DNA from: Kiritimatiellia bacterium
Lineage (GTDB): Bacteria > Verrucomicrobiota > Kiritimatiellia > RFP12 > DVOR01
Reading direction: 5' to 3'
DNA: 64,000 bases
NCBI GenBank assembly: GCA_900771325.1
Contig: CAAGNN010000052.1
Coordinates: 1-64,000, forward strand
How positions within the stretch are numbered: position 1 is the first letter of the stretch; the number at the start of each line of letters is the position of its first letter. Shown one piece after another: positions 19,235 through 28,100 of the stretch. Made by a program: the position numbers and the translations under genes. The notes under the pieces were generated by a model. That model searched no databases. It saw only the letters and a program-made list of their open reading frames with translations, and was not told the DNA's origin.

Positions 19235-19270
19235 AAGGCCCCCGAGATTGCTCTCGGGGGCCTTCTTTGT
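19235..19270. terminator. Bidirectional terminator between clpB and galK
   Basis: AAGGCCCCCGAG (19235-19246) pairs with CTCGGGGGCCTT (19253-19264), loop ATTGCT, then TCTTTGTT. On the other strand an A/T tract also flanks it, so it can serve galK. Confidence 0.85.
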
Positions 19271-19294
19271 TATGGCCGCAGCCGGCGTGCCAGG

Positions 19295-20464
19295 TTAGAC
19301 CAGGCAGGCGCCTTGGCTGGGCTGGATGCGCGAGACTTCGCAGGGAGCCCCGCCAGTCTTCTTGGCGTAGGCCGAGGCGATGGCCTGGGCGGCAGTCTCC
19401 GCATCGCGGGCGTTGACCATCACCACCACCGAGCCGCCGAAGCCGCCGCCGGAGAGGCGCGCACCAAGGACGCCGGGGACCGACTTGGTGATCTCGACCA
19501 CGTCATCGAGCTCCTTGCAAGAGTTCTCGAACATCACGCGCGAGCTCTCGTGCGAATCGAAGAGGAGCTGACCGAAGGCCGCGAGGTCGCCCGCTTCCAG
19601 GAGTTTGGCACCCTTCAGGACGCGCTCATCCTCGCCGATGGGGTGCGCGGCGCGCTTGGCCACCACCTCGTCGAGGCCGTTGTTGTAGGCTTCCCACTCG
19701 GCCATCGAGACATCGCGCAGGGCGCGCACCGGGTGCGAGAGCACCTTGGCGAAGTAGGCGGCGGCCTCCTCGCAGGCCTTGCGGCGGGAGTTGTACTGCC
19801 CATCGACGAGCGCGTGCTTGGCGTGGGGGTTGCACATCAGGAAGCAGACCTCCGGGCCCATATCGACGGTCTCGACCTTGAGGGTACGGAAGTCGGTCTT
19901 AACGAGCTTGCCATAGGCGCCGCAGAGCGAGGAGATCTGGTCGAGCAAGCCGCAGGAGCAGCCAGCGTAGTCGTGCTCGGCGGCCTGGCCGACCTTGGCG
20001 AGGGTGACCACATCGGCATCAATGCCGTAGAGACCGCAGACGGCCTTGGCGGTGCACATTTCCAGCGCGGCGGAGGAGGAGAGGCCAAAGCCCATCGGCA
20101 CGTTGCCCAGGAACATCCCGTCAAAGCCGGCGGTCTGGGGCTTGATCTTCGCGAGCCCGGCCACGGTGCCGATGACGTAGTTCGCCCAGGTGTCCTCGGT
20201 GACGGGCTTGGCGCCCTCGAGGGGGAAGGTGACGGTGTGCATCAGGTCGCCGGCGGTCACGCGGTTCACGCCGAGGTCGTTGGGGGCGATGGCGAAGAAG
20301 GTGCCGTAGTTGATGGCGGTGGAGAAGACATAGCCTTCGTTGTAGTCGGTGTGGTTGCCGAGCACTTCAATGCGGCCGGGGGCGTAGGAGACCACCTGCG
20401 GCTTCTTGCCATAGGTCGCCTCGAACTTGGCCATCAATTCATCGTAGACTGCTTGATTGAGCAT
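19295..20464 (-). CDS. galK: Galactokinase (GHMP family)
   Basis: Phosphorylates galactose to galactose-1-phosphate, first step of the Leloir pathway. The 389 residues include the sugar-kinase signature PGRIEVLGNHTDYNEGY (the usual GEHTDY glutamate is asparagine, N37), the ATP loop VPMGFGLSSSAAL (122-134), the catalytic-aspartate region GCSCGLLDQISSL and the C-terminal GHMP motif LSGGGFGGSVV. AAGGAT precedes the ATG. The GNHTDY variant recurs in some GHMP sugar kinases, so a related sugar substrate is possible. It lies downstream of a phosphohexomutase on the same strand, separated by a family A repeat; galT and galE are not in the window. Confidence 0.88.
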   Translation of the reverse strand: MLNQAVYDELMAKFEATYGKKPQVVSYAPGRIEVLGNHTDYNEGYVFSTAINYGTFFAIAPNDLGVNRVTAGDLMHTVTFPLEGAKPVTEDTWANYVIGTVAGLAKIKPQTAGFDGMFLGNVPMGFGLSSSAALEMCTAKAVCGLYGIDADVVTLAKVGQAAEHDYAGCSCGLLDQISSLCGAYGKLVKTDFRTLKVETVDMGPEVCFLMCNPHAKHALVDGQYNSRRKACEEAAAYFAKVLSHPVRALRDVSMAEWEAYNNGLDEVVAKRAAHPIGEDERVLKGAKLLEAGDLAAFGQLLFDSHESSRVMFENSCKELDDVVEITKSVPGVLGARLSGGGFGGSVVVMVNARDAETAAQAIASAYAKKTGGAPCEVSRIQPSQGACLV

Positions 20465-20510
20465 AGCGGTATCCTTGTCTTATAGAGAGGGTCTGGGGAG
20501 AAGGCGGTAT

Positions 20511-20657
20511 AGCTGACAGCGGACAGCGGACAGCGGACAGCGGACAGCCGCTAACGCGACGGGCAACCTTTGTCCCGAATGGCGCGAGGCGCACGGCTCA
20601 GACGGGCCTGCACCTCAAGCGCCAGCGCTGTCAGCTGTCAACTGTCAGCTGTCGGCT
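20511..20657. repeat. Family A element, CAGCGGA arms, between two same-strand genes
   Basis: The left arm (20511-20548) is five or so CAGCGGA heptamers; the right arm (20628-20655) is TCAGCTG/TCAACTG heptamers. The core has GCGACGGGCAACC, CACGGCTCAGACGGGCC and CAAGCGCCAGCGCTG. The right arm touches the 3' end of the phosphohexomutase gene. Confidence 0.8.
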
Positions 20658-20659
20658 CA

Positions 20660-21985
20660 CTAGCCGCGGATAATGGCGAGGACTTCGTCGCGCTTGGCTT
20701 CCATTTCGGCCTGGCTGGCGGTGCTCTCGAGGTTGAGGCGCACGAGCGGCTCGGTGTTGGAGCAGCGGACGTTGAACCACCAGGTGGGATACTCCACGCT
20801 CACGCCGTCGAGCTCAAAGACGTTGCCATCGGCATACTTGGCCTTGAGCGTGGCGAGGATCTCCTGCGGGTCGCGGCTGACCTTGGTGTTGATTTCGCCC
20901 GAGCAGGCATACTTGCGCAGCGGGGCGATGAGCTCGGAGAGCGGCTTGCCGGCGCGCGTGACGATATTGCAGAGGGCGATGACGGCCATCGAGGAGCTCT
21001 CGGCCACAAAGTTATCGCGGAAGTAGTAGTGGCCAGAGAGTTCGCCCGCGAAGATGGCCTTGTGCTCGCGCATCTGGGCCTTGATGAAGGCGTGGCCCAC
21101 GCGGCTCATCATCGGCACCCCGCCGGCGGCCTCGATGACCTCCTTGACCACGCGGCTGGAGCGCAGATCGTAGAAGATCACGCCCTTCTCGCGGCTGAGG
21201 ACATCCTGGGCGATGAGGGCGGTGATGAGGTCCATCGGGATGATTTCGCCCTTCTCATCGATGAAGCCGGCGCGGTCCGCGTCGCCATCGAAGGCCACCC
21301 CGAAGTCGAACTGCCCGGCGCGGACGGTCTCCTGAAGCTTGGCCAAGGTGGCGTGGTGGAGGGGGTTGGCCTCGTGGTTGGGGAAGGAGCCGTCGATATC
21401 GCCATAGAGCGCCACCTGGTCGATGGCATCGGCGAAGGTCTGGCTCTCGGGAATGCCCATCCCGTTGGCGTAGTCGATGGCCAACTTCGGGCGGCGGCCA
21501 AAGTTCATAAAGGGCTTGATGTGCTCCTTGTAGGCCGGGAGAATGTCGTGCGTGGTGCAGGTGCCGGGGGTGGCGGCGGGGGGATCGAAGGTGCCCTCGG
21601 TGACGATCTTCTCGATATCGGCAATGCCGCTAACGCCGGAAATCGGCACCGCGTCGGCGCGGCAGAGCTTGAAGCCGTTCCACTCGGCCGGGTTGTGCGA
21701 GGCGGTGATCATAATCGACCCCTCGGCCTTCAGCGAGCCGTTGGCATAGTAGTTCATCGGCGTGGAGCACTGACCGATATCCACCACATCCGCCCCCTGC
21801 TCCAAGATGCCCTTGGTCAGCGCCGCCTGCAACGGCACCGAGTGCGGACGGCAGTCCCGCCCGATCACCACCTTCTTCGCCTTGGTGAAGGTAATATACG
21901 CGCGCCCGATGGCGTAGGCCATCTCCTCGGTCAGGTCCTGACCGTAAATGCCGCGGATGTCATAAGCCTTAAAGATACCACTCAT
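20660..21985 (-). CDS. Phosphomannomutase/phosphoglucomutase
   Basis: Alpha-D-phosphohexomutase interconverting hexose 1- and 6-phosphates for nucleotide-sugar and glycogen synthesis. From the ATG at 21985 it is 441 residues: N-terminal AYDIRGIYG, the phosphoserine loop TASHNPAEWNG (S96), the metal loop FDGDADR, the sugar-specificity loop GELSGHYYF and the phosphate-binding CSNTEPLVRLNLE. The GEMSGHY-type loop points to the bifunctional PMM/PGM group. Start is supported by AAAGGAG and a clear promoter; the longer frame to 22039 would run through that promoter. Its pairing with galK suits galactose or exopolysaccharide metabolism. Confidence 0.92.
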   Translation of the reverse strand: MSGIFKAYDIRGIYGQDLTEEMAYAIGRAYITFTKAKKVVIGRDCRPHSVPLQAALTKGILEQGADVVDIGQCSTPMNYYANGSLKAEGSIMITASHNPAEWNGFKLCRADAVPISGVSGIADIEKIVTEGTFDPPAATPGTCTTHDILPAYKEHIKPFMNFGRRPKLAIDYANGMGIPESQTFADAIDQVALYGDIDGSFPNHEANPLHHATLAKLQETVRAGQFDFGVAFDGDADRAGFIDEKGEIIPMDLITALIAQDVLSREKGVIFYDLRSSRVVKEVIEAAGGVPMMSRVGHAFIKAQMREHKAIFAGELSGHYYFRDNFVAESSSMAVIALCNIVTRAGKPLSELIAPLRKYACSGEINTKVSRDPQEILATLKAKYADGNVFELDGVSVEYPTWWFNVRCSNTEPLVRLNLESTASQAEMEAKRDEVLAIIRG

Positions 21986-22015
21986 AGTGCACTCCTTTGT
22001 GTTTAGGATAAACAC

Positions 22016-22044
22016 AGCATAGCAAAGCGCCTCTGCCAATGCAA
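22016..22044 (-). promoter_or_regulatory. Phosphohexomutase promoter
   Basis: Minus strand: -35 TTGCAT (22044-22039), 17-bp spacer, -10 TATGCT (22021-22016). The same -35 hexamer and spacing serve the two stable-RNA promoters at 54.7 and 61.0 kb. Confidence 0.7.
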
Positions 22045-22088
22045 GCCCTTACGGCTGCACAGAGGGCTCTGCGAAGGATCTTGCCGCG

Positions 22089-23396
22089 CTAGGGGCTTGG
22101 GGGCAAGGCGCTACCGGCTCCGGGGGCGGAGCAGAAGATCCACTGCGTGGGACAAGGGGTGGCTAGGGCATCGGCGAAGGGGGCCACTTGGCCGACGGTG
22201 ATGCCGGGCGCAAGGTAGAAGAAGGCGGCGTAGGTCTTGCCGTCGTTGACATCCACGCGCTCCATCACCTCGCGGATAGTCTGGGGGGTGACGCCGGGGT
22301 AGCACTGGCGCGTGAGGGCGGGGTCGGGCCCATCGACAGTCCAATCCTCGAGAATCTGGCAGAGAGTGGCCTGAACGCCGCCGCCCTCGCGCGGGGCGAG
22401 CTCAATCTCCCAAGGCTGGAAGACGCGCTTCTCGCGCACATTCCACTCGGCATTCGGCAGGAGGGCGCGGACGGGGATCTGCCCGGGCTCGGGCGCGTCG
22501 ATGACAAAAGCCCCCTCGGCCTCCAACGCCACCAGTAGCCGAGCGAGGGGAATACAGTCGCGCACCGGGAGCTCCGGGGCGAAGCGCACGCGCAGAAAGA
22601 CGTCGCGCGGGTCCTCGGTCAAGGCCTTGAGCTGGGCGAGGAGCGCGTCGGGCGCGCGCAGCGTCTCGGCGGTAATCTCGACCCCCTGGCGGTAGACGCG
22701 CGGCGTAGCCAGCTTCTCCCACTTAAGGCGCACGACCACGCTCTGCCCGGCCTCCATCCCGGCCTTGGCGCGGAACATCCCGTAGGCTTGGCTCTTGGGC
22801 GCGGCAAAGGGGAGCCCCAAGACGGCCTCGGCCTCGGTATACGCCGCAGCAATGGCCGAGGGCATTAGGTCATCGGGCGAGCGCGCGCCCACGAAGGGAA
22901 AGCCGCGCGCCGAGACCTCCTGCCCGGGGCTAGACCACTGGTCATCCACAAAGTCCGAGAGCGGCCGGAAGGGAGCCTTGGGGTCGGCCGCCGGGCGCAG
23001 AGCCACGGTGACGCGCTCGCCCTGAGCCATCGGCAGACCCCGCTGGAGCGCAGCGGGCTTCCCCTCGCTCAGGCCAATGGCGCGCAGGGCGCGGGCAACG
23101 GCGGAGGGGCCATCCCAAGCCATCGCCACGCCCTCGTAAGCGCGGTCACTCAGTGCGCCCAGCAGGAAGAACTCCACCTCGTAAGTTTCGCCCAGGCCCG
23201 TCAGTTCGGCCAGCAAATAGACCTCTCCCGCCTCGGGCACGGCCACGCAGGTGGGGGTGATGGCGGTAGCGTCCGCCGGCAGACCCGCCCGCCAACTCTC
23301 CTTCGCCTCGGGGTGGGCAAAGGTGTAGGTCTGCGGGCCCTCCATCGCCAGCGCCACGCGCGCGGCCACCAACGCCATCCACCAAAACCGCCTCAT
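22089..23396 (-). CDS. Secreted protein of unknown function
   Basis: A 435-residue protein starting with a probable signal peptide (MRRFWWMALVAARVALA, cleavage near AMEG). The mature part is mixed beta/alpha with no motif I recognise; it contains VYLLAELTGLGETYEVEFFL, VPVRDCIPLARLLVALEAEG-type helices, and a few cysteines in the C-terminal half (TLCQIL, TRQCYPG, TPCPTQWIFC). Its start overlaps the end of the 101-residue membrane gene by 4 bases (ATGA), and that gene overlaps mtnN, so the three form a translationally coupled operon. No function is proposed. Confidence 0.7.
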   Translation of the reverse strand: MRRFWWMALVAARVALAMEGPQTYTFAHPEAKESWRAGLPADATAITPTCVAVPEAGEVYLLAELTGLGETYEVEFFLLGALSDRAYEGVAMAWDGPSAVARALRAIGLSEGKPAALQRGLPMAQGERVTVALRPAADPKAPFRPLSDFVDDQWSSPGQEVSARGFPFVGARSPDDLMPSAIAAAYTEAEAVLGLPFAAPKSQAYGMFRAKAGMEAGQSVVVRLKWEKLATPRVYRQGVEITAETLRAPDALLAQLKALTEDPRDVFLRVRFAPELPVRDCIPLARLLVALEAEGAFVIDAPEPGQIPVRALLPNAEWNVREKRVFQPWEIELAPREGGGVQATLCQILEDWTVDGPDPALTRQCYPGVTPQTIREVMERVDVNDGKTYAAFFYLAPGITVGQVAPFADALATPCPTQWIFCSAPGAGSALPPSP

Positions 23397-23698
23397 CGTT
23401 CACCTCCTGCCGCCCGGCGGTAGGCCACCACAATCCGCAACGCCTCCGCCTTCGCTTCGCCCTGGACCACCAGTCTGCGCCAGGCGGCCACATCCTGCGC
23501 AGTCAGCTGCACGCCCAAGCGCACCTGCACCTCGGCCGCGACCTCCGCCGCCGGCGCATCGCTCGTTAGCCCCGCCACCGCCGCGCGGTAGGGCGCGCTC
23601 GGGCGCAACGCCACCCACCGCGCCACCAGCACCCCCGCCACCAAGAGCGCGCCCCAGATGAGCGCAAAGAGCGCCGCGTGCAGGCAGCGCCTAAGCAT
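23393..23698 (-). CDS. Small single-pass membrane protein
   Basis: A 101-residue protein with one N-terminal membrane segment (ALFALIWGALLVAGVLVA) followed by ~70 residues that look like a short helical domain (EVAAEVQVRLGVQLTAQDVAAW). No family is recognised. It overlaps mtnN by 8 bases at its start and the secreted-protein gene by 4 bases at its end, so it is translated from the same message. Confidence 0.65.
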   Translation of the reverse strand: MLRRCLHAALFALIWGALLVAGVLVARWVALRPSAPYRAAVAGLTSDAPAAEVAAEVQVRLGVQLTAQDVAAWRRLVVQGEAKAEALRIVVAYRRAAGGER

Positions 23699-24380
23699 CG
23701 CGCGCCTCCTCGAGCATCGCCAGGATAATCCGCGCCGACTGGTCCGCCGCGCGCTCCAAGAGATTGTCGTAGGTGACGGCCGCCTCGTCGTCGGCGCAGT
23801 CGCTCATCGTGCGGATGACCAGGCACGGCTTGCCGGCGGCAAAGGCCACGTGGGCAATCGCCGCCCCCTCCATCTCCACGCAGTCGGGCGCGAACTGCGA
23901 GACAATCGCATCGCGCGTCGAGCGGTCCGCCACAAAACGGTCGCCCGAGGCAATCCGCCCCACCCGCACCTGGCCGCCAACCACCCCCGGCCGCGCGCAC
24001 GCCGCCTGCGCCCACGCCAAGAGCCGCTCGTCGCCCGGGAAGAACTGCCGCGCCGGAAAGTACTTAAGCATAATCGGGTCCTGGTCGTGAAAGCACAGTT
24101 CGCGCGAAAGGACCACATCCAGCGTCTGCAACCCCGCGCCCGTCGCCCCGGCGATGCCTACATTCACCACGCAATCGCACCCCTGCGCGTAGAGCAACCA
24201 CGTGGCGCACGCGGCCGCATTCACCTTCCCAATCCCGCAACAAGCCACCACCACCTGATGGCCGCGCAGCTCCCCAAAGAGAAACTCCGTCCCCAACGCC
24301 GCAACCGCCCGAGAAACCGTCATCTGCTCGCGCAACAACGCCACCTCGCGATCCAACGCGCCCAAGAGGCCCCAAATCAT
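23691..24380 (-). CDS. mtnN: 5'-methylthioadenosine/S-adenosylhomocysteine nucleosidase-like
   Basis: Nucleoside phosphorylase fold (PNP/UDP family) hydrolase that cleaves MTA/SAH, recycling methylation by-products. From the ATG at 24380 it is 229 residues: N-terminal MIWGLLGALDREVALL, CCGIGKVNAA, NVGIAGA, the substrate-binding EMEGAAIAHVAF and the catalytic-aspartate region VIRTMSDCAD. ACTAG-type strain-specific features cannot be judged, and a related nucleosidase (for example futalosine hydrolase) is possible. AAAGGAT lies upstream of the chosen ATG; the longer frame begins before the promoter and is rejected. Confidence 0.88.
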   Translation of the reverse strand: MIWGLLGALDREVALLREQMTVSRAVAALGTEFLFGELRGHQVVVACCGIGKVNAAACATWLLYAQGCDCVVNVGIAGATGAGLQTLDVVLSRELCFHDQDPIMLKYFPARQFFPGDERLLAWAQAACARPGVVGGQVRVGRIASGDRFVADRSTRDAIVSQFAPDCVEMEGAAIAHVAFAAGKPCLVIRTMSDCADDEAAVTYDNLLERAADQSARIILAMLEEARDA

Positions 24381-24417
24381 CTCTGCTCTATCCTTTCCAA
24401 TAACCGAAACCGCCCCC

Positions 24418-24428
24418 ATTATAGCACA
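24418..24428 (-). promoter_or_regulatory. mtnN promoter, extended -10
   Basis: Minus-strand TGTGC-TATAAT, hexamer at 24423-24418; leader ~30 bases to the ATG at 24380. The -35 is weak. Confidence 0.6.
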
Positions 24429-24452
24429 GGCGTGCACTGGCGCGCAGACCCA

Positions 24453-24606
24453 CCCAGGTGGCCTGGCGGAGCAGACCACGGCACAACGCGGTCCCTGCCT
24501 TTATTTAAATCGCGCGCGTACGCGCGCGCGTGAGCCCCGCCCTTCCCCTTCACCCGCCCCAGGTTGGAGGTCCACCCGGGGCGGATCCACCTCGAACCCG
24601 GGGCGG
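24453..24606. repeat. Families G and D with a (CG)n palindrome
   Basis: 24453-24495: family G (GGCCTGGCGGAGCAG, then GGCACAACGCGG). 24508-24534: TTTAAAT followed by an alternating CGCGCG...GTAC...CGCGCG palindrome and GTGAG, which is also present inverted at ~46247-46272. 24560-24606: two family D blocks with linker ATCCACCTCGA. Confidence 0.7.
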
Positions 24607-24607
24607 G

Positions 24608-24816
24608 AGGAATAATTAACCCTCAGGGTTATTGGAATTATCCCTAAGGCTTAATTGAATTATCCCTCAGGGTTAATTGAATTATCCCTTAGGGTTAATT
24701 ATCGCTCCAGGCCGGAGAAACCATTAAGCCCCGGGCTTAATGGAATTATCCCCACGGGCTTAATTGAATTATCCCCCGGGGCTTAATTGAATTATCCCCA
24801 CGGGCTTAATTATTTC
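24608..24816. repeat. Family E palindrome array (inverted twin at 54327-54530)
   Basis: Units of 22-23 bp: a fixed GAATTATCCC...GGG(T/C)TTAATT frame around variable centres (CTCAGGG, TTAGGG, CACGGG, CCGGGG). It divides into two sub-blocks separated by ATCGCTCCAGGCCGGAG; the first sub-block uses CCTAAGG-type and the second CCCGGGG-type centres. The whole block is nearly identical, in reverse complement, to 54327-54530. Confidence 0.9.
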
Positions 24817-25016
24817 ACCCGGGGCGGATGCGAGGCGAACCTGGGGCGGATGCGAGGCGAACCCGGGGCGGATGGCCTGGTGGAGCAGGACACGGCACAA
24901 CGCTTAACGCGCCGAAGGCGCACCTCACGCGGGCGACAGCCCGCCCCTCACGGCCCGCAAGGCCCCCTCACGCGAGCGCAGAGAGCACCCCTCGGCGGCA
25001 TAGCCGCCCCTCCCCC
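24817..25016. repeat. Families D, G and F
   Basis: 24817-24875: three family D blocks with ATGCGAGGCGA linkers. 24877-24908: family G (GCCTGGTGGAGCAGGAC, GGCACAACGCTTA). 24908-25016: family F palindromes (GCGCCGAAGGCGC, GCGGGCGACAGCCCGC, GGCGGCATAGCCGCC) with CCTCACG spacers. The gap 24431-25124 therefore holds repeats and one promoter and no gene. Confidence 0.8.
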
Positions 25017-25026
25017 CGGCAGAGGG

Positions 25027-25057
25027 TTGCACAAGCCGAGCGCCTTTGTGATACACT
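25027..25057 (+). promoter_or_regulatory. Probable promoter of the large secreted protein
   Basis: TTGCAC (25027-25032) and TACACT (25052-25057), preceded by TGTG. The 19-bp spacer is long, so confidence is moderate. GGAGAAGAG lies before ATG 25125. Confidence 0.45.
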
Positions 25058-25124
25058 ACTGGCAAAGAAGGACATTCAGCACACCCCGCGATAACCCTGT
25101 AACCAGCATAAAGGAGAAGAGACG

Positions 25125-28100
25125 ATGAGCTACCGTGGAGCGATTGCTTGTTTATTGGCCGCCTGCCAGGCGGTCTTGGTCACCGCCCTAGCGCGGGCGG
25201 AGTTTGTGGGCTCGGGCGAATATATCGAGCCGATGGTGAAGGTGTCGTGGAATCAGCGCACGCCGTGGAACTTCTATCTGCCGGTGCTGGGGAACGACGC
25301 GCGCGACGGCGGCTACGTCGGCTGCGTGGGGACGATGCTCTCGCAGCTACTGACGGTGCACCAGTGGCCGGCGCGTCTGGAGGTGCCGCTTGATCGCTCG
25401 CTCAAGCTAGAGTATGCTTCGCCCATCTCGGAGGGCTACCGCGAGCGGATGAGCTTCAACGACGAAGTTCCGATGCCGTGGGCCGAGGCCGCAGCGGTCA
25501 AGAGCCCGGCCACCTATCGCGCCAAGCACGCGGCCGCGCGCGTCTGCCTCTTCGTCGACCTGCTCACCGATATGAAGTTCCTGCAAACAGGGGCCGACTC
25601 GACCATCGGCAACTGTATGAACCCCGACCAGACGCCCTACTACGAGGTCGACGAAGTCCTCAATGTGGCCACCTTCACGGCCGAGCAGTTGGCCGAGAAG
25701 ATCTACCCCTCGCTGGCCAAAGGCTGCCCGGTGGGCGTGGAGATTATGTACGAGAACCGGATGGGCCACGCGGTCATTATCGATGGTTGGGACGCGCGCG
25801 ACCCCTCGGCCGTGCCCAAAATCCACCTCAACTACGGCTGGCAAGGCCTCTACGACGGTTGGTACGAGCTGCTCCAGACGCCCGACACCCTGCGCAACCT
25901 CTCCCTCGGTTTCCGGCCCAAACCGCGCGCGCAGTTCGCCCCCCTGCCCAACCGCACCACCGGCAGCGCCTCGCTCGCCTGGGACTTCCCGGCCTACTGG
26001 GCCGAGCGCGGCCTCTCCGGCTGGACGCTCGCGTGCGAGAGCTCCGCAGGGCAGAACCCACAAACCCTCACCGACCCCTTCACCCAGTTGCTGGACCCCG
26101 TGGCGGCTCTCGACACGCAGAACGAGCGCAAGCCCCTCTTCGCCGTCGGCCGCATCACCGATGGCTCGCACGATGCCACCAACGGGAGCGCCGAGGCAAA
26201 CTACCTCCTCGTGACCACCGTCCTCGATGTCCACGCCAAAACCTACACCTGGCCGCAACTCTTCGTCCCCGAGGCCGCCTCCACCCTCACCTTCCGCGCG
26301 CAGAGCTGCTACGCCCGCAACGAGGCGCTCGTGCTCGAGCTCCGCGCCGGCAACGCCCCCTGGCGCGTCATTCACACCTTCACCTCCGCCGACGAAACCA
26401 AGGGCGCCGAAGAGGCCATCAGCCTCCCCTTGGGCGACTACGCCAATCGCCCCTGCCAGCTCCGCCTCCGGCTGCAACGCACCCACGTGAGCGGTACCGA
26501 GGCGGTCTTCGAGAACCAGGTGGCCTACCGTCTGCGCGATTGGCAAATCTCCCAGGCTACGCCCCTCGTTGCCGCCGGAGAGGTCACCGTGAGCGACCCC
26601 GCCGCGCGCACCTACACCGCCTCCGGCCTCACCGCAGGCACCGCCTACGCCTGGCGCATCACCCCGCGCTTTGCCGACGCCTCGCCCGAAGGCCTCGCCT
26701 CGGCCCCCGTCTCGACCCTCGCGGCGAGTACCGGCGCGGCCCTCCCGGAGATCCTCTCGGTCACCTCCCCCGCCGGGACGGCCTTGGATGAGGAGTGCCG
26801 CCGCGCCTGCGCCCCCGCCGGCCGCACCACCCTGCGCGTCAAGCTCTCCGCCGGCGCCACGCCCCTCGCGCCCCGCTGCCAAAACCGCGACCTCCTCTCG
26901 GAAGAAGACTTCTCCATCACCAGCCGTGGCAACGACACCTACGACCTCTCCTTCACGATGGCCGGCAAGTCCGCCAAGGCCATCTCGGCCTACACCTCCA
27001 ACGCCGCCCTCCTCACCCTGCGCGCCACCGATGCCGACGGCAACCTCGCCGCGCGCGATGTGATGCTCCAGTTCGTCGCCGGCACCGCCTCCGACCCCAA
27101 CCCCGAGACCGGCGAAGTCGACCCCGGCGACACCCCCGAGGAAGGCGGCACCGGCGAACCCGCCCTCGGCGGCGACCAGTCCGCCCGCCAGGCCACCGAG
27201 GTGCTCACCGCCGAGGGCAACCTCCTGCGCTTCGCCCCCGGCCTCACCTACGCCGAGGGGAAGTGGAGCGGTTGGGTAGATAACAGCCAGATCGGCAACA
27301 GCACCACCGCCTTTGCCTGGGCCTCCCCGGCCGCCAACGCCCTGGCCTGGTGGCTCGCAAACTACCGCAAGCAGGGCGGCACCCTCTCCCCCGGCACCGC
27401 CGAAGCCGCCTACATTGGCGAGAGCGCCACAAGCACCGGCGGCTACGATTCGCCCGTCGCCGATGTCTTCGTCGACTGCTGGACCACGGCCGCGAACGAC
27501 TACCAGCCCCTCTACGCTCTGCAGTGGCTCTTCGACGGCACCTACCTCGCGATGAGCGGGGACTACCCCGCCCTCAAGTCCACCGCCACCCTGCCCACCG
27601 GCCTGGTGCGTAGCGCCATCGCCTCGACGCTCATCCCCGACCTGAAGGTCTACATCGGCGAAAGCTCCTCCTCCTACACCGCGCTGGGCACCGACCAGGC
27701 CGCCATCACGCAAGCCTTCTCCGACTACCTCCTCGACAACCTCACCCACGGGCCGATTATGGTGGCCACGAACACCTCCTACCTCACCATCTGGGGCGTG
27801 GAGGCCCAACAGGCCGGCACCGCCGAGGCCCCGGCTTGGTTGGTGAAGACCGTCTACGCCACCGACCCCACCAACGCCCCCTCGGCCCTGGAAGCGCTCC
27901 CCTACAATGGGGTCTATTACGCCTGGGGCAGCTACTCGCCCCGCCTGGGCGAAGAGACGCTCGTCTACCGCACCATCCCCGTCTACGCCTACGGCCACGC
28001 CAATGGCCAGGCCTCGAGCGGAGGGACCGGCGGCGAAGACCCCGATCCGGAGCCCGAGCCTGACCCCACGCCCGGCGAGACGCCCGACCCGGCGGCCGAC

